From positions 2,558,542-2,622,541 of the forward strand of contig NC_015856.1 of NCBI RefSeq assembly GCF_000221045.1: a stretch of 64,000 nt of DNA, read 5' to 3'. Shown one piece after another: positions 1 to 9,751 of this stretch. The translations under genes were made by a program, and so were the position numbers. Below the pieces are notes generated by a model. It saw only the letters and a program-made list of their open reading frames with translations, had not been told where the DNA came from and ran no database searches. The stretch's first letter is position 1, and each line of letters starts with the position of its first letter. Source of the stretch: Collimonas fungivorans Ter331 (GTDB taxonomy: Bacteria > Pseudomonadota > Gammaproteobacteria > Burkholderiales > Burkholderiaceae_D).

Positions 1-3000
1 CGCGCGCGCAGCCGGACCGGATCGGGCGCTGCGGCGTCCTGCTCCGCCACTATGTAAGCCACCAGCCGCTTGTCGCCCGGGCTATCTTCGCGGGCGACGA
101 CTACCGCTTCCCGTACGCCAGTCATCTGCAGCAGCTGTGCCTCGATCTCGCCCAGTTCGATGCGGAAGCCGCGCAGCTTGACCTGGAAATCGTTGCGGCC
201 GAGATAGGTTATGCTGCCGTCCTCGCGCCAGCGCCCGAGGTCGCCAGTCTTGTACATGCGGCCCCCGGCCCCGACTGCAAAAGGATCGTGCAGGAAACGT
301 TCGGCTGTCAGCTCCGGCCGCTCGAGGTAACCGCGCGCCACGCCAGCGCCGCCGATGTAGATCTCGCCGACGCAACCCAACGGCACCGGTTGCCGCTCCC
401 GGTCCAGCAGGTAGATGCGCGCACCCGGCATGACATGGCCGATATGCGGCCGGCGGCCGTCCACCAGTCCGCAGCTGGCGTCGACGCTGCACTCTGTCGG
501 GCCGTACATATTGAAGAACAAGACGCCGTCCACTGCACTGAGTGCCGTCCAGGCGGCGGCATCGATCGCCTCGCCGCCCAGCAGCAGCTTGCGCAGCGCC
601 GGCGCCCGGCCTTTGAGAAAACCTGCGGCCTGCATGGTGCGCAGGTGCGAGGGTGTGCATTCCATCGCCTCGATGTCGTACTGCTCGAGGAAAACCAGCA
701 ATTCTTCGGCGTTGAGGCGGGTTGCCTCGGGCACCAGGAACACAGTGCGGCCCCAGGCCAGCTGGCCCCAGGCTTTGACCGCCATGTCGAAACCGAAGGA
801 AGAGTTCCAGGCGATGCGGCGGCAATCGGGCTGCAAGCCATGGATGTTTTGTTCCATGCCATGCAGGAAATTGAGCAGGTTGCGATGTTCGACCATCACG
901 CCCTTGGGTATGCCGGTGGAGCCCGAGGTATAGATGACATAGGCCAGGCTTGAGCCGGACAGGCCGGTCTCGCCGGCATCCGGATTGGTTGCCGGCGCGG
1001 CGCCCCAGGGCGAGTTTTCCCAGGGTGTTGTATCCAGCGCCACGCAAGCACAGCCTTGCGGCAGTTCGAAGCGCGGACGCAATTTCTCCTGGGTCAACAG
1101 CACCACCGGTGCGCTGTCGTGCAGCATGTGAGCCAGCCGTTCGTCGGGGTAGACCGGGTCCAGAGGCACATAAGCACCGCCGGCTTTCAGCGTGGCCAGC
1201 AGCGCCACCACCAGCTCCAGGCTGCGCTCGGCGCAAATCGCAACCCGCCGCTCCGGGCCGACGCCGAGGCTGCGCAGGTGGTGCGCCAGCTGGTTGGCGC
1301 GCTGGTTGAGTTCGCGGTAGCTCAGGCGCTCGCCCTGGAACTCGAGCGCCACTGTATCGGGCTGGGCCGCTGCCTGCTGTTCGAACATCACATGCGCCAA
1401 TGTTTCTTGCCGCGGTTCGCGATGCACGGTGTTGAAAGTGTCCAGCACCAAAGTGCGTTCGGCCTGACCCAGCAGGTCGATCTGGTCGACCGCCTGGCTC
1501 TCGTCTTCAACCATGCCCCGCAATACAGCCTGCAGATAACCCCAATGGCGGCGGATCGTTGTTTCATCGAACAGCGCGGTGGCGTAATTCAGCTGGCCGC
1601 AGATCTGTTCGCCGCTTTCGCGCAGCTCCAGCGACAGTTCGAACTGGGCGCTGTCCGGCGCACCGCCTACGCTTTCCACCGTCAGCTGCGGCAATTCAAG
1701 CGGCGCCTTGGGTGTGTTGTGCCAGGACAGCATTACCTGGAACACCGGATGGTGGGCCATGGAACGCAGCGGATTGAGCGCTTCCACCAGCCGCTCGAAC
1801 GGCACGTCCTGCAGGCTCTGCGCCTGCACCGCGGTCTGCCGCACCTGGGCCAGCAACGCTTGCACGCTGGGGCGTCCCGCCAGGTCGACCTTGAGCGCCT
1901 GGGTGTTGAGGAAGAAACCGATCAACGCTTCCACTTCGACCCGGTTGCGCCCGGCATGGGAGCTGCCGATGACTACCTGTTCCTGGCCGCTCAGCCGCGC
2001 CAGCACCGTCGCCCAGGCCGCCAGCATGGTCATGTACAAGGTGGTGCCGTGGCGCTGGCTGAGTGCTTTCAAGGCCTGGCTGAGCCGGCTGTCGAGGGCG
2101 ATTTCAATATTCGCACCGCGATAATCCTGGATCGCCGGACGCGGCCGGTCGGTAGGCAGGTCCAGCAGGCCGGGGGCGCCGCGCAGTTGCTGCACCCACT
2201 GCTGCAGTTGCTGTTGCAGCAGCGGGCCCTGCAGCCATTGCCGTTGCCAGACGCCGTAATCGGCATACTGGATGGGCAATGGCGGTAGTGGATCGGGCTG
2301 GCCTGCGCGCATTGCTTCGTACAAGACTGAAAACTCGCGGGTCAGCACGCCGCCCGACCAGCCGTCGGAGATGATGTGATGCATGGTGACCAGTAGCACA
2401 TGGTGGTCGGCACCCAGCCGCAGCAGCCGGCCACGGATCAGCGGACCAAGCGCCAGGTCGAACGGCAGGCCGGCTTCCTGCCGGCAGATCCGTTCCAGTT
2501 CGGCGTCGCTTGCGCCCTCCAGCTCTTGCAGCGCCAGCGTGAACCCGCGCGCCTCGTCGATCACCTGGCGCGCCTGGCCACCGATGCCGACAAACCGCGT
2601 GCGCAGCACTTCATGGCGCTCGACGATGCGGTCGAGCGCGGCTTGCAGCGCCTTCCTATCCAGAACGCCGCGCAGCCGCACCGCATCGGGAATGTGATAA
2701 GCCTTGCTGGCTTCCGGGTCGACCCGGGCGATGAACCACAGCCGCTGCTGGGCGAACGACAGCGGCAGCGGCGCCGAGCGGTCGGCCCGGGCGATGGCGC
2801 TCAGCGTGTTCTGGCCGGCCTCGGCCACTTCATGGGCCAGTTCATCCAGCTGCGGATGGGTGAACAGCGCAGTCAGCTGCAGCTCGATGCCCAGCCGTTC
2901 GCGCAGCTGCGAGATCAGGCGCACCGCCAGCAGCGAGTGGCCGCCCAGTTCGAAGAAATTGTCGTGGCGGCCGATACGCTCGACGCCCAGCAGCTCCGAC

Positions 3001-6000
3001 CATATCTCGGCCAGGGTCTGTTCGATGTCGCCCATGGTGGCCTCGTAGGCGCGATGGATGAAAGCCTGTCCTTCCGGCATCGGCAGCGCCTTGCGGTCGA
3101 GCTTGCCGTTGGGCGTCAGCGGCAATGCCTCTAGGGTCACAAATGCAAGCGGCAGCATGTACTCGGGAAGTTTTTCGCTCAGCTGCGCGCGCAAGGCGGC
3201 GGGATCGAGTCCGGCAGCTTCTTGCCCGCCCACCACGTATGCCACCAGGCGCTTGTCGCCCGGTACGTCTTCGCGCGCGATCACCGCCGCTTCGCGCACA
3301 CCGGCCAGCCGCGACAGCTGCGCCTCGATCTCGCCCAGCTCGATGCGGAAGCCGCGAATCTTGACCTGGAAATCGTTGCGGCCAAGATAAGCGATTGAGC
3401 CATCGTCGCGCCAGCGGCCCAGGTCGCCGCTCTTGTACAACCGTTCTCCGGCGAGGAACGGGTCGTCGATGAAACGTTCTGCGGTCAATCCAGGCTGCTG
3501 CAGGTAGCCGCGCGCCACTTGCGCACCGCCGATGTAGATCTCGCCGGCGACGCCCAGCGGCACCGGCCGGAGATGGGTGTCCAGCATGTAGATGCGGCAG
3601 TTGTCGAGCGGCCGGCCGATAGGCGGCAGGTCCTCCCAGGCGCTGGCCGGCGCAGCCAGCACCTGGGCGCTCACTACATGGCTTTCGGTAGGTCCGTAAT
3701 GGTTGTGCAGGCGGGCCCGGCCATCGTCTCCGAACAAACGCCGGATCGCCGGCGTGATGCGCAGCTGCTCGCCGGCCGTGACCAGGTCCTGCAAGGCCGG
3801 CAGCGGCGCGGCCTGCTGCGACCACAGTTCGCTCAGGCTGTTCAGGGCAATGTAAGGCAGGAACAGGCGTTCGATCGCCTGGCCGCTGAGCCAGGCAGCC
3901 AGCGCCGGCAAGTCCTGGCGTAGCGATTCGTTGAGCAGCACCAGCGTGCCGCCGCCGGCCAGGGTCGAGAATATTTCCTGGAACGCGACGTCGAAGCCCA
4001 GCGCCGCGAACTGCAAAGTGCGCGCCGCCTGCGGCAATACGCCGCGCTGCCAGTTCAGCAGGTTGACCAGGCCACGGTGCGGCATGGCCACGCCTTTCGG
4101 CTGGCCGGTAGACCCGGAGGTATAGATGACATAAGCCAGGTGGGAGGCTTGCAGGGCAATCGGTTCAGGATCCGGGTCGGAAGTGGACGTCTGGGCCCAG
4201 GCGGACTGCTCCCATGCGGCCTGGTCCAGCACCAGGCGGACTGCGGCAGGCGGTGTTTCGATGCGCTCACCGAATCTTTCCTGCGTCAGCAGCGCAAGCG
4301 GTGCGCTGTCGCCCAGCATGTGCGCCAGGCGCTCATCCGGATATGCCGGATCGAGCGGCACATAGGCGCCGCCGGCCTTCAGCGTGGCAAGGATGGCGAT
4401 CACCATCAGCGGACCGCGCTCCAGGCAGATCGCCACCCGGTCGTCAGGACCGACGCCAAGGCCGCGCAGATGATGGGCCAGCTGGTTGGCCTGCTGGTTG
4501 AGCTGACGGTAGCTGAGCCGCTGCTGCTCGTATTCGATGGCGACGGCGTCGGGACTGCGCGCCGCTTGCTGCTCGAACAGCAGATGCACCAGGCTTGCGC
4601 CGCCGTGTTCGCATGCGCTGTTGTTGAGGCCGCGCAGCACTTGATCCCGTTCGCCGGCCGGCAGCACCTCGATGGCGTGCATCGGCGTCTGCTGCGCGTT
4701 TTCCAGTGCATGGACCAGCCCTTCCAGCACTGTTTGCACGAAGCCGCAGATGCGTTCCGCCGAGATGGTGTCGACGATCTCTGCGGTCAACGTAAAGCCT
4801 TGTCCCAGATCATCGACGTGCAGCACGAACGGATAGTTGGTGCGGTCGCGGCTTTCCAGGTAGCGGATACCGTCGATGACGGCGCCGCTGCCTGCATTTT
4901 CCGGTCGGCTGTAGCGATAATTCAGCAAGGCCGAAAACAGCGGCGTGTTGGGCGGCACGGCGCTGCAGCGCTGCGCCAGGGTCAGCGAGGCATGTTCGTG
5001 GTGCAGCAATTCGATCAGTGCGTCATTGACCTGCTTCAGGCTCTGCTCGGCGCCCTGTTCTCCCAGCCGTACACGCAACGGCAGCGTGTTGATGAGCATG
5101 CCCATCGCGCGGTCGGCGCCGGCGCCGCCTTGCATGCGGCCGAACAGCACGGTGCCGAACACCACGTCGTCGCGGCCGGTGCAGCCGGCCAGCACTTGCC
5201 CCCAGGCCAGGTGGAAAATGCTGGCCGGACTGACGCCGCGGCTGCGCGCCAGCCGCCGCAGGCGCCCTGCCAGCGCATCCGGCACGAGCAGCTTGGCTTG
5301 TACCGCATTGGCGCCGTTGCCCTGCACATCCAGCAAGTCGAAAGGCGCGGTCGGCTGATCCACATCGCCCAGCATCTGCCGGAAAAAAGCTTCATGCTCG
5401 GCGGTGCTGGTGCCCAGGCGCGCCTGGGCGACGAAATTGCTGAACGGCACCGGCTCCGGCAGCTCGGCCTGGCGGCCCTGCAAAATCAGCACCACTTCCT
5501 GCACCAGCAATTCCAGGCTGATATGGTCCATCACCAGGTGGTGGTACAGCAGCTGCAGCAGCCAGCGCCGCCCGTCAGGATCGAAGGCGGCGAAACCTTT
5601 CATCAGCGGCGCCTGGCGGACGTCGAGCCGGAAATGGCGCGGATCCGCATGCGCCTGCAGTTGGACCTGCACATCGCCGCTGTCGAAGGGCACAACCTGG
5701 ACTTCCAGCTTCGCCTGGCGCCAGACTACCTGCACCGGTTCCGCCAGGCCATCCCAATGGACGGCGCTGCGCAAGACATCCTGGCGCGCGATCACCTGGT
5801 CCATGGCCGCGACGAAACGATCCAGCAGTTCCTTGCTGTCGAAGCTCATCAGCAAGCGCGTCAGGTAGGCGTCGCCTTCCTGCTGCAGCAGGTGATGAAA
5901 GAGGATGCCTTCCTGCAGCGGCGCCAGCGGATAGATATCCTGGATATTCGCCGCGCCGCCCGGCGTCGCCTCTACGATCCTGTCGATCTGTGCCGGCTCC

Positions 6001-6248
6001 AGCCGCACCAGCGGCAGCATTTCCGGCGTGATCCTGGGCGGCGCCGCGGCCGGCTGCCCTTGCGGGATGACGGCGGCCCAGCTCAGCAGCGCTTGCTTGT
6101 GCAGCTTCAGCGACGCCATCATGGCGGGCGTCAAGGCGCCGCGCGGCGCCTTGATCACGAGTTCTCCATCTTCAACGCGGACGCTGATCTTACTCTCTTC
6201 CAGCAGCTCGATCAGTGCTTCGGCTTCGGTTGCGCTCACAGCTTTCAT
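1..6248 (-). CDS. Non-ribosomal peptide synthetase, third enzyme of the line (partial, 3' end outside window)
   Basis: Large NRPS, about 2080 codons visible, open to the window edge. The start ATG at 6248 overlaps the stop of the upstream synthetase as ATGA. Domains in order: a TubC-type N-terminal docking domain (residues 1-60, ending ALTPAMMASLKLHKQALL); a dual epimerization/condensation-type domain (about 85-520) with the N-terminal motif HHLLQQEGD; an adenylation domain with pocket residues I read as DVQFIAHVVK, resembling proline codes; a carrier protein with the phosphopantetheine serine near residue 1105 (LGGHS); an LCL-type condensation domain (MHHIISDG); and a second adenylation domain with pocket DMKELGMVDK, closest to Glu/Gln codes I know. 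The window cuts just after its A10 region. No thioesterase is visible, so release must be encoded further left. NRPS identity is certain; substrate calls are inference. Confidence 0.96.
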   Translation of the reverse strand, partial: MKAVSATEAEALIELLEESKISVRVEDGELVIKAPRGALTPAMMASLKLHKQALLSWAAVIPQGQPAAAPPRITPEMLPLVRLEPAQIDRIVEATPGGAANIQDIYPLAPLQEGILFHHLLQQEGDAYLTRLLMSFDSKELLDRFVAAMDQVIARQDVLRSAVHWDGLAEPVQVVWRQAKLEVQVVPFDSGDVQVQLQAHADPRHFRLDVRQAPLMKGFAAFDPDGRRWLLQLLYHHLVMDHISLELLVQEVVLILQGRQAELPEPVPFSNFVAQARLGTSTAEHEAFFRQMLGDVDQPTAPFDLLDVQGNGANAVQAKLLVPDALAGRLRRLARSRGVSPASIFHLAWGQVLAGCTGRDDVVFGTVLFGRMQGGAGADRAMGMLINTLPLRVRLGEQGAEQSLKQVNDALIELLHHEHASLTLAQRCSAVPPNTPLFSALLNYRYSRPENAGSGAVIDGIRYLESRDRTNYPFVLHVDDLGQGFTLTAEIVDTISAERICGFVQTVLEGLVHALENAQQTPMHAIEVLPAGERDQVLRGLNNSACEHGGASLVHLLFEQQAARSPDAVAIEYEQQRLSYRQLNQQANQLAHHLRGLGVGPDDRVAICLERGPLMVIAILATLKAGGAYVPLDPAYPDERLAHMLGDSAPLALLTQERFGERIETPPAAVRLVLDQAAWEQSAWAQTSTSDPDPEPIALQASHLAYVIYTSGSTGQPKGVAMPHRGLVNLLNWQRGVLPQAARTLQFAALGFDVAFQEIFSTLAGGGTLVLLNESLRQDLPALAAWLSGQAIERLFLPYIALNSLSELWSQQAAPLPALQDLVTAGEQLRITPAIRRLFGDDGRARLHNHYGPTESHVVSAQVLAAPASAWEDLPPIGRPLDNCRIYMLDTHLRPVPLGVAGEIYIGGAQVARGYLQQPGLTAERFIDDPFLAGERLYKSGDLGRWRDDGSIAYLGRNDFQVKIRGFRIELGEIEAQLSRLAGVREAAVIAREDVPGDKRLVAYVVGGQEAAGLDPAALRAQLSEKLPEYMLPLAFVTLEALPLTPNGKLDRKALPMPEGQAFIHRAYEATMGDIEQTLAEIWSELLGVERIGRHDNFFELGGHSLLAVRLISQLRERLGIELQLTALFTHPQLDELAHEVAEAGQNTLSAIARADRSAPLPLSFAQQRLWFIARVDPEASKAYHIPDAVRLRGVLDRKALQAALDRIVERHEVLRTRFVGIGGQARQVIDEARGFTLALQELEGASDAELERICRQEAGLPFDLALGPLIRGRLLRLGADHHVLLVTMHHIISDGWSGGVLTREFSVLYEAMRAGQPDPLPPLPIQYADYGVWQRQWLQGPLLQQQLQQWVQQLRGAPGLLDLPTDRPRPAIQDYRGANIEIALDSRLSQALKALSQRHGTTLYMTMLAAWATVLARLSGQEQVVIGSSHAGRNRVEVEALIGFFLNTQALKVDLAGRPSVQALLAQVRQTAVQAQSLQDVPFERLVEALNPLRSMAHHPVFQVMLSWHNTPKAPLELPQLTVESVGGAPDSAQFELSLELRESGEQICGQLNYATALFDETTIRRHWGYLQAVLRGMVEDESQAVDQIDLLGQAERTLVLDTFNTVHREPRQETLAHVMFEQQAAAQPDTVALEFQGERLSYRELNQRANQLAHHLRSLGVGPERRVAICAERSLELVVALLATLKAGGAYVPLDPVYPDERLAHMLHDSAPVVLLTQEKLRPRFELPQGCACVALDTTPWENSPWGAAPATNPDAGETGLSGSSLAYVIYTSGSTGIPKGVMVEHRNLLNFLHGMEQNIHGLQPDCRRIAWNSSFGFDMAVKAWGQLAWGRTVFLVPEATRLNAEELLVFLEQYDIEAMECTPSHLRTMQAAGFLKGRAPALRKLLLGGEAIDAAAWTALSAVDGVLFFNMYGPTECSVDASCGLVDGRRPHIGHVMPGARIYLLDRERQPVPLGCVGEIYIGGAGVARGYLERPELTAERFLHDPFAVGAGGRMYKTGDLGRWREDGSITYLGRNDFQVKLRGFRIELGEIEAQLLQMTGVREAVVVAREDSPGDKRLVAYIVAEQDAAAPDPVRLRA

Positions 6249-9200
6249 AGTCTGAACTCCTCGGTTTCCTGTTCTGAATCCAACGCCGCGAATTGTGCAG
6301 GGATGGTCTTGCGGACTGCGGTGCTTTCCTGAATGCCTGGCGTTTGCGGCCGCGTGACTGCCGCCGCCATCGCAGCCAGGCTGGGCTGGGCAAACAAGGC
6401 GCGGATATCGATAGTCCAGCGGCGGCAACGCAGGCGCTCCAGCAGCTGCACCGCCAGCAGCGAGTGGCCGCCGAGCTCGAAGAAACTGTCGTGCCGACCC
6501 ACCCGTTCGACACCCAGCAGTTCGCTCCAGATCTGCGCCAGGACCAGTTCAATTTCGCCGTCCGGCGCTTCGTAAGCTTGGCGCTTAAAGGCATCGCCCT
6601 CGGGCGCAGGCAGCGCCTGGCGGTCGAGTTTGCCGTTGGCTGTCAGCGGCATGGAATCGAGCTGCACATAGGCCGCCGGCAGCATGTAATCAGGCAGGCT
6701 CAGCCCCAGTTGCGCACGCAATGCTGCCGGATCAAGCTGGCCGGCATCCGGCTCGGCCACCACATAGGCCACCAGCCGCTGGCCGCCCAGGCCATCCTCA
6801 CGTGCGATAACCACCGCTTCGCGCACGCCGGCGATAGCGGCCAGCTGGCCATCGATTTCGCCAAGCTCGATGCGAAAGCCGCGAATCTTCACCTGGAAAT
6901 CGTTGCGGCCGAGGTAATCGATGGCGCCGTCATCGCGCCAGCGGCCGAGATCGCCGGTCCGGTAGATACGGCCGCCTTCGACAAAAGGATCGGCCAGGAA
7001 ACGCTGCTCGGTCAGCGCCGGCTGGTTCAGGTAGCCGCGCGCAACTTGCACGCCGCCGATATAGAGTTCGCCCGTCACGCCCAACGGCGTCGGCTGCATG
7101 CGCTCATCCAACAGGTAAATGCGGGTGTTGGCGATCGGCCTGCCGATCGGCACCGATGCCGGCTGGTCGTCCGCCGCGCAGGTCCAGGCGGTGACGTCCA
7201 CCGCCGCTTCAGTCGGTCCATACAGGTTATGCAGCCCGGCATGCGGCAATTGCGCAAGGAACTGCCGCGCCAACGGCGCCGGCAACGCCTCGCCGCTGCA
7301 TATCACCCTGGCCACGCTGGCGCAGGCGGCGGCCGCCTCGCCATGGTTCAGGAAAACCTGCAGCATGGACGGCACAAAATGCAGGGTGGTCACACCGGCG
7401 CCGCGGATCAGTTCGCTGAGGTAGGACGGATCCTTGTGTCCGCCCGGGCGCGCCATCACCAGCTGCGCGCCGGCCATCAACGGCCAGAAAAATTCCCATA
7501 CCGATACATCAAAGCTGAACGGTGTTTTTTGCAGCACCACGTCGTGCGCAGCCAGGCGATAAGCCTGCTGCATCCACTGGATGCGATTGACGATTCCCCG
7601 GTGTTCGTTCATCACGCCTTTCGGCTGGCCGGTGGAGCCGGAGGTATAGATCACATAGGCAAGATGGTTTTCCGTCAGCCCCAGCTCGGCGGGAACAAGA
7701 TTGCCTTCATCGTTTACCGGGTCGGTATCCGGCACCAGCAGCTGCACCTGTTGCCCGGGCAGGCGGCTGGCCAGGCTCGCCTCAGTAAGCACCGCCACCG
7801 GCGCGCAGTCGCGCAGCATGTGTTCCAGGCGACCGTCAGGATACGCCGGGTCCAGCGGCACATAGGCGCCGCCGGCCTTGAGCGTCGCCAGCAAGGCCAC
7901 CACCATCGCCTCGTTGCGTTCCAGGAAGATCCCGACCTTGGCGTCGGGCCCTACGCCCAGCGTGCGCAGCCGCCGCGCCAAGTGGTTGGCCCTGGCGTTG
8001 AGTGCGGCATAACTCAAACGATGTCCTTCGCACTGCACGGCGGTGGCCTGCGGCTGTCGAGCCGTCTGCTGCTCGAACAACTGATGCAGCAGCAACTGCC
8101 GCGGATACTCGGCCGCCGTACGGTTGAAAGCATCGATCAGTTGATGGCGCTCGGCGGCGGGCATGGTCTCGATTGCCTGCAGCGGCATGTGGGGAACTTG
8201 TTCCAGCGCTTGCACCAGGCCTCGCACAACTTGCTGCATGAATTCGCAGACCCGCTGCGCCGATACGCTGACGTCGATTTCCGCGCACAGTTCGAAACCT
8301 TCGCCGAGGTCGTCGACATGCAGCGCAAACGGATAATTGGTGCGGTCGTGGCCGCCCAGATGCTCTATGCCTTCCATCGCCGTACTGTCTGCACCGTCCT
8401 CATGACTGTAGCGGTAATTGAGCAGACTGGTGAACAGCGGCAGGTTCGCCGGCAGGCTGCTGCAGCGCTGGGCCAGGGTCAGCGACGCGTGTTCGTGCCG
8501 CAGCAGTTCGATCAGCGCGGCATGGGTCTGCCTGAGTCCCTGCTCGACACTGAGCTGGTCCAGCTGCACCCGCAGCGGCAAGGTATTGAGGAACATGCCC
8601 ATGGCGCGCGCCGCGCCGGCGCCGCCTTGCAGGCGGCCAAACAGCACGGTGCCGAACACCACGTCGTCGCGTCCGGTGAAACACGCCAGCGTCCTGGCCC
8701 ACGCCAGGTGAAACAGGCTGGCGCAGCTCACGCCCCTGGCCTGCGCCTGTTGCCGCAAACGCCGCGCCAAAGCCGGCTCCAGGCGCGACCTGGCTTGCCG
8801 CACCTGGCTGCCGTCGCCTTGGACGTCGAGCAGGCCGAACGGCGCCGTAGGCTGATCGACATTGCCCAGCACCCGGCGGAAATAGGTTTCGTGTTCGGCC
8901 GATCCCATTCCCAGCCGCGCCTGCGTCACAAATCGACGGAACGGCACGGGAATCGTCAGCTCGGCCTGCCGACCCTGCAAAATCAGCATGATTTCCTGCA
9001 CCAGCAGCTGCGATGCGGTGTGGTCCAGCACCAGGTGATGGTGCAGCAGCTGCAGCAGCCACGATTGCGTTGCGCCGTCAGGCATTGCATAAGCGCGCAG
9101 CATCGGCGCCTGGCGCACGTCGAGGCGGACCTGGCGCGGATCGGCATGCGCCTGCAGCTGGCTTATGGCGTCGCCGGCGCTGGCATCATGGACCAGCGCC

Positions 9201-9751
9201 TGGATTGCAAGGCTGGCCTGGCGCTGGACCAGCTGGACCGGCTCCTTCAAGCCTTCCCAATGCATTGCAGTGCGCAAGATGTCGTGGCGGGCGATGACCT
9301 GGTTGAGCGCCTGCACGAAGCGGTCCAACCGTTGCCTGCTGTCGAAGCGCAGCAAGGTCGGCAGTACATAAGCGTCGCTATCGCTTTGCAGGCGGTGATG
9401 GAAGAGTATGCCTTCCTGCAGCGGCGCCAGCTGATAGATATCCTGGATATTGGCAGCGCCGCCGGGCGTGGCTTGCGCCAGCGCTTCGATTTGCGCCGCC
9501 CCCAGTTCAACCAGAGGCAGCATGGCGGGAGTGATGCGCTGCGTCCCTTCGGCAATCAAGTAACCGGCCGTATCCGCAGCGGCGCGTTGCTGCAACAGCG
9601 CGATGAGGTCGCTCTTGTGGCCGCGCAGCGAAGCGATCAGGTCGCGGTCGGCCAGCAGTTTCTGGTCGCCGATCACCGACAGCTTGTCGCCGTCGGCCCG
9701 CAAGGCGATGCCGATGGCGTCCAGTGTATCCAGCAAATCTCGCGCGCTCAT
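6245..9751 (-). CDS. Non-ribosomal peptide synthetase, single module (predicted serine)
   Basis: A 1168-aa one-module synthetase, the second enzyme of the line, with ATGA overlaps to both neighbours. Residues 1-60 form a TubC-type docking domain (MSARDLLDTLDAIGIALRAD onward). The condensation domain (about 95-520) opens with the NIQDIYQLAPLQEG block of dual E/C domains, but its N-terminal histidine motif reads HHRLQSDSD instead of HH[I/L]xxxxGD, so epimerization activity is doubtful. The adenylation pocket reads DVWHISLVDK, which closely matches published serine codes. The carrier serine is near residue 1097 in LGGHS. The C-terminus ends TEEFRL, resembling the LEEIVL end of the first synthetase; both precede a partner with a TubC docking domain. 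Serine is a fairly firm prediction. Confidence 0.96.
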   Translation of the reverse strand: MSARDLLDTLDAIGIALRADGDKLSVIGDQKLLADRDLIASLRGHKSDLIALLQQRAAADTAGYLIAEGTQRITPAMLPLVELGAAQIEALAQATPGGAANIQDIYQLAPLQEGILFHHRLQSDSDAYVLPTLLRFDSRQRLDRFVQALNQVIARHDILRTAMHWEGLKEPVQLVQRQASLAIQALVHDASAGDAISQLQAHADPRQVRLDVRQAPMLRAYAMPDGATQSWLLQLLHHHLVLDHTASQLLVQEIMLILQGRQAELTIPVPFRRFVTQARLGMGSAEHETYFRRVLGNVDQPTAPFGLLDVQGDGSQVRQARSRLEPALARRLRQQAQARGVSCASLFHLAWARTLACFTGRDDVVFGTVLFGRLQGGAGAARAMGMFLNTLPLRVQLDQLSVEQGLRQTHAALIELLRHEHASLTLAQRCSSLPANLPLFTSLLNYRYSHEDGADSTAMEGIEHLGGHDRTNYPFALHVDDLGEGFELCAEIDVSVSAQRVCEFMQQVVRGLVQALEQVPHMPLQAIETMPAAERHQLIDAFNRTAAEYPRQLLLHQLFEQQTARQPQATAVQCEGHRLSYAALNARANHLARRLRTLGVGPDAKVGIFLERNEAMVVALLATLKAGGAYVPLDPAYPDGRLEHMLRDCAPVAVLTEASLASRLPGQQVQLLVPDTDPVNDEGNLVPAELGLTENHLAYVIYTSGSTGQPKGVMNEHRGIVNRIQWMQQAYRLAAHDVVLQKTPFSFDVSVWEFFWPLMAGAQLVMARPGGHKDPSYLSELIRGAGVTTLHFVPSMLQVFLNHGEAAAACASVARVICSGEALPAPLARQFLAQLPHAGLHNLYGPTEAAVDVTAWTCAADDQPASVPIGRPIANTRIYLLDERMQPTPLGVTGELYIGGVQVARGYLNQPALTEQRFLADPFVEGGRIYRTGDLGRWRDDGAIDYLGRNDFQVKIRGFRIELGEIDGQLAAIAGVREAVVIAREDGLGGQRLVAYVVAEPDAGQLDPAALRAQLGLSLPDYMLPAAYVQLDSMPLTANGKLDRQALPAPEGDAFKRQAYEAPDGEIELVLAQIWSELLGVERVGRHDSFFELGGHSLLAVQLLERLRCRRWTIDIRALFAQPSLAAMAAAVTRPQTPGIQESTAVRKTIPAQFAALDSEQETEEFRL

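Noticed and set aside
4077..6332. Plus-strand open frame of 751 codons opposite the third synthetase
   Set aside because: Shadow of the NRPS coding sequence; no start signal or domain.
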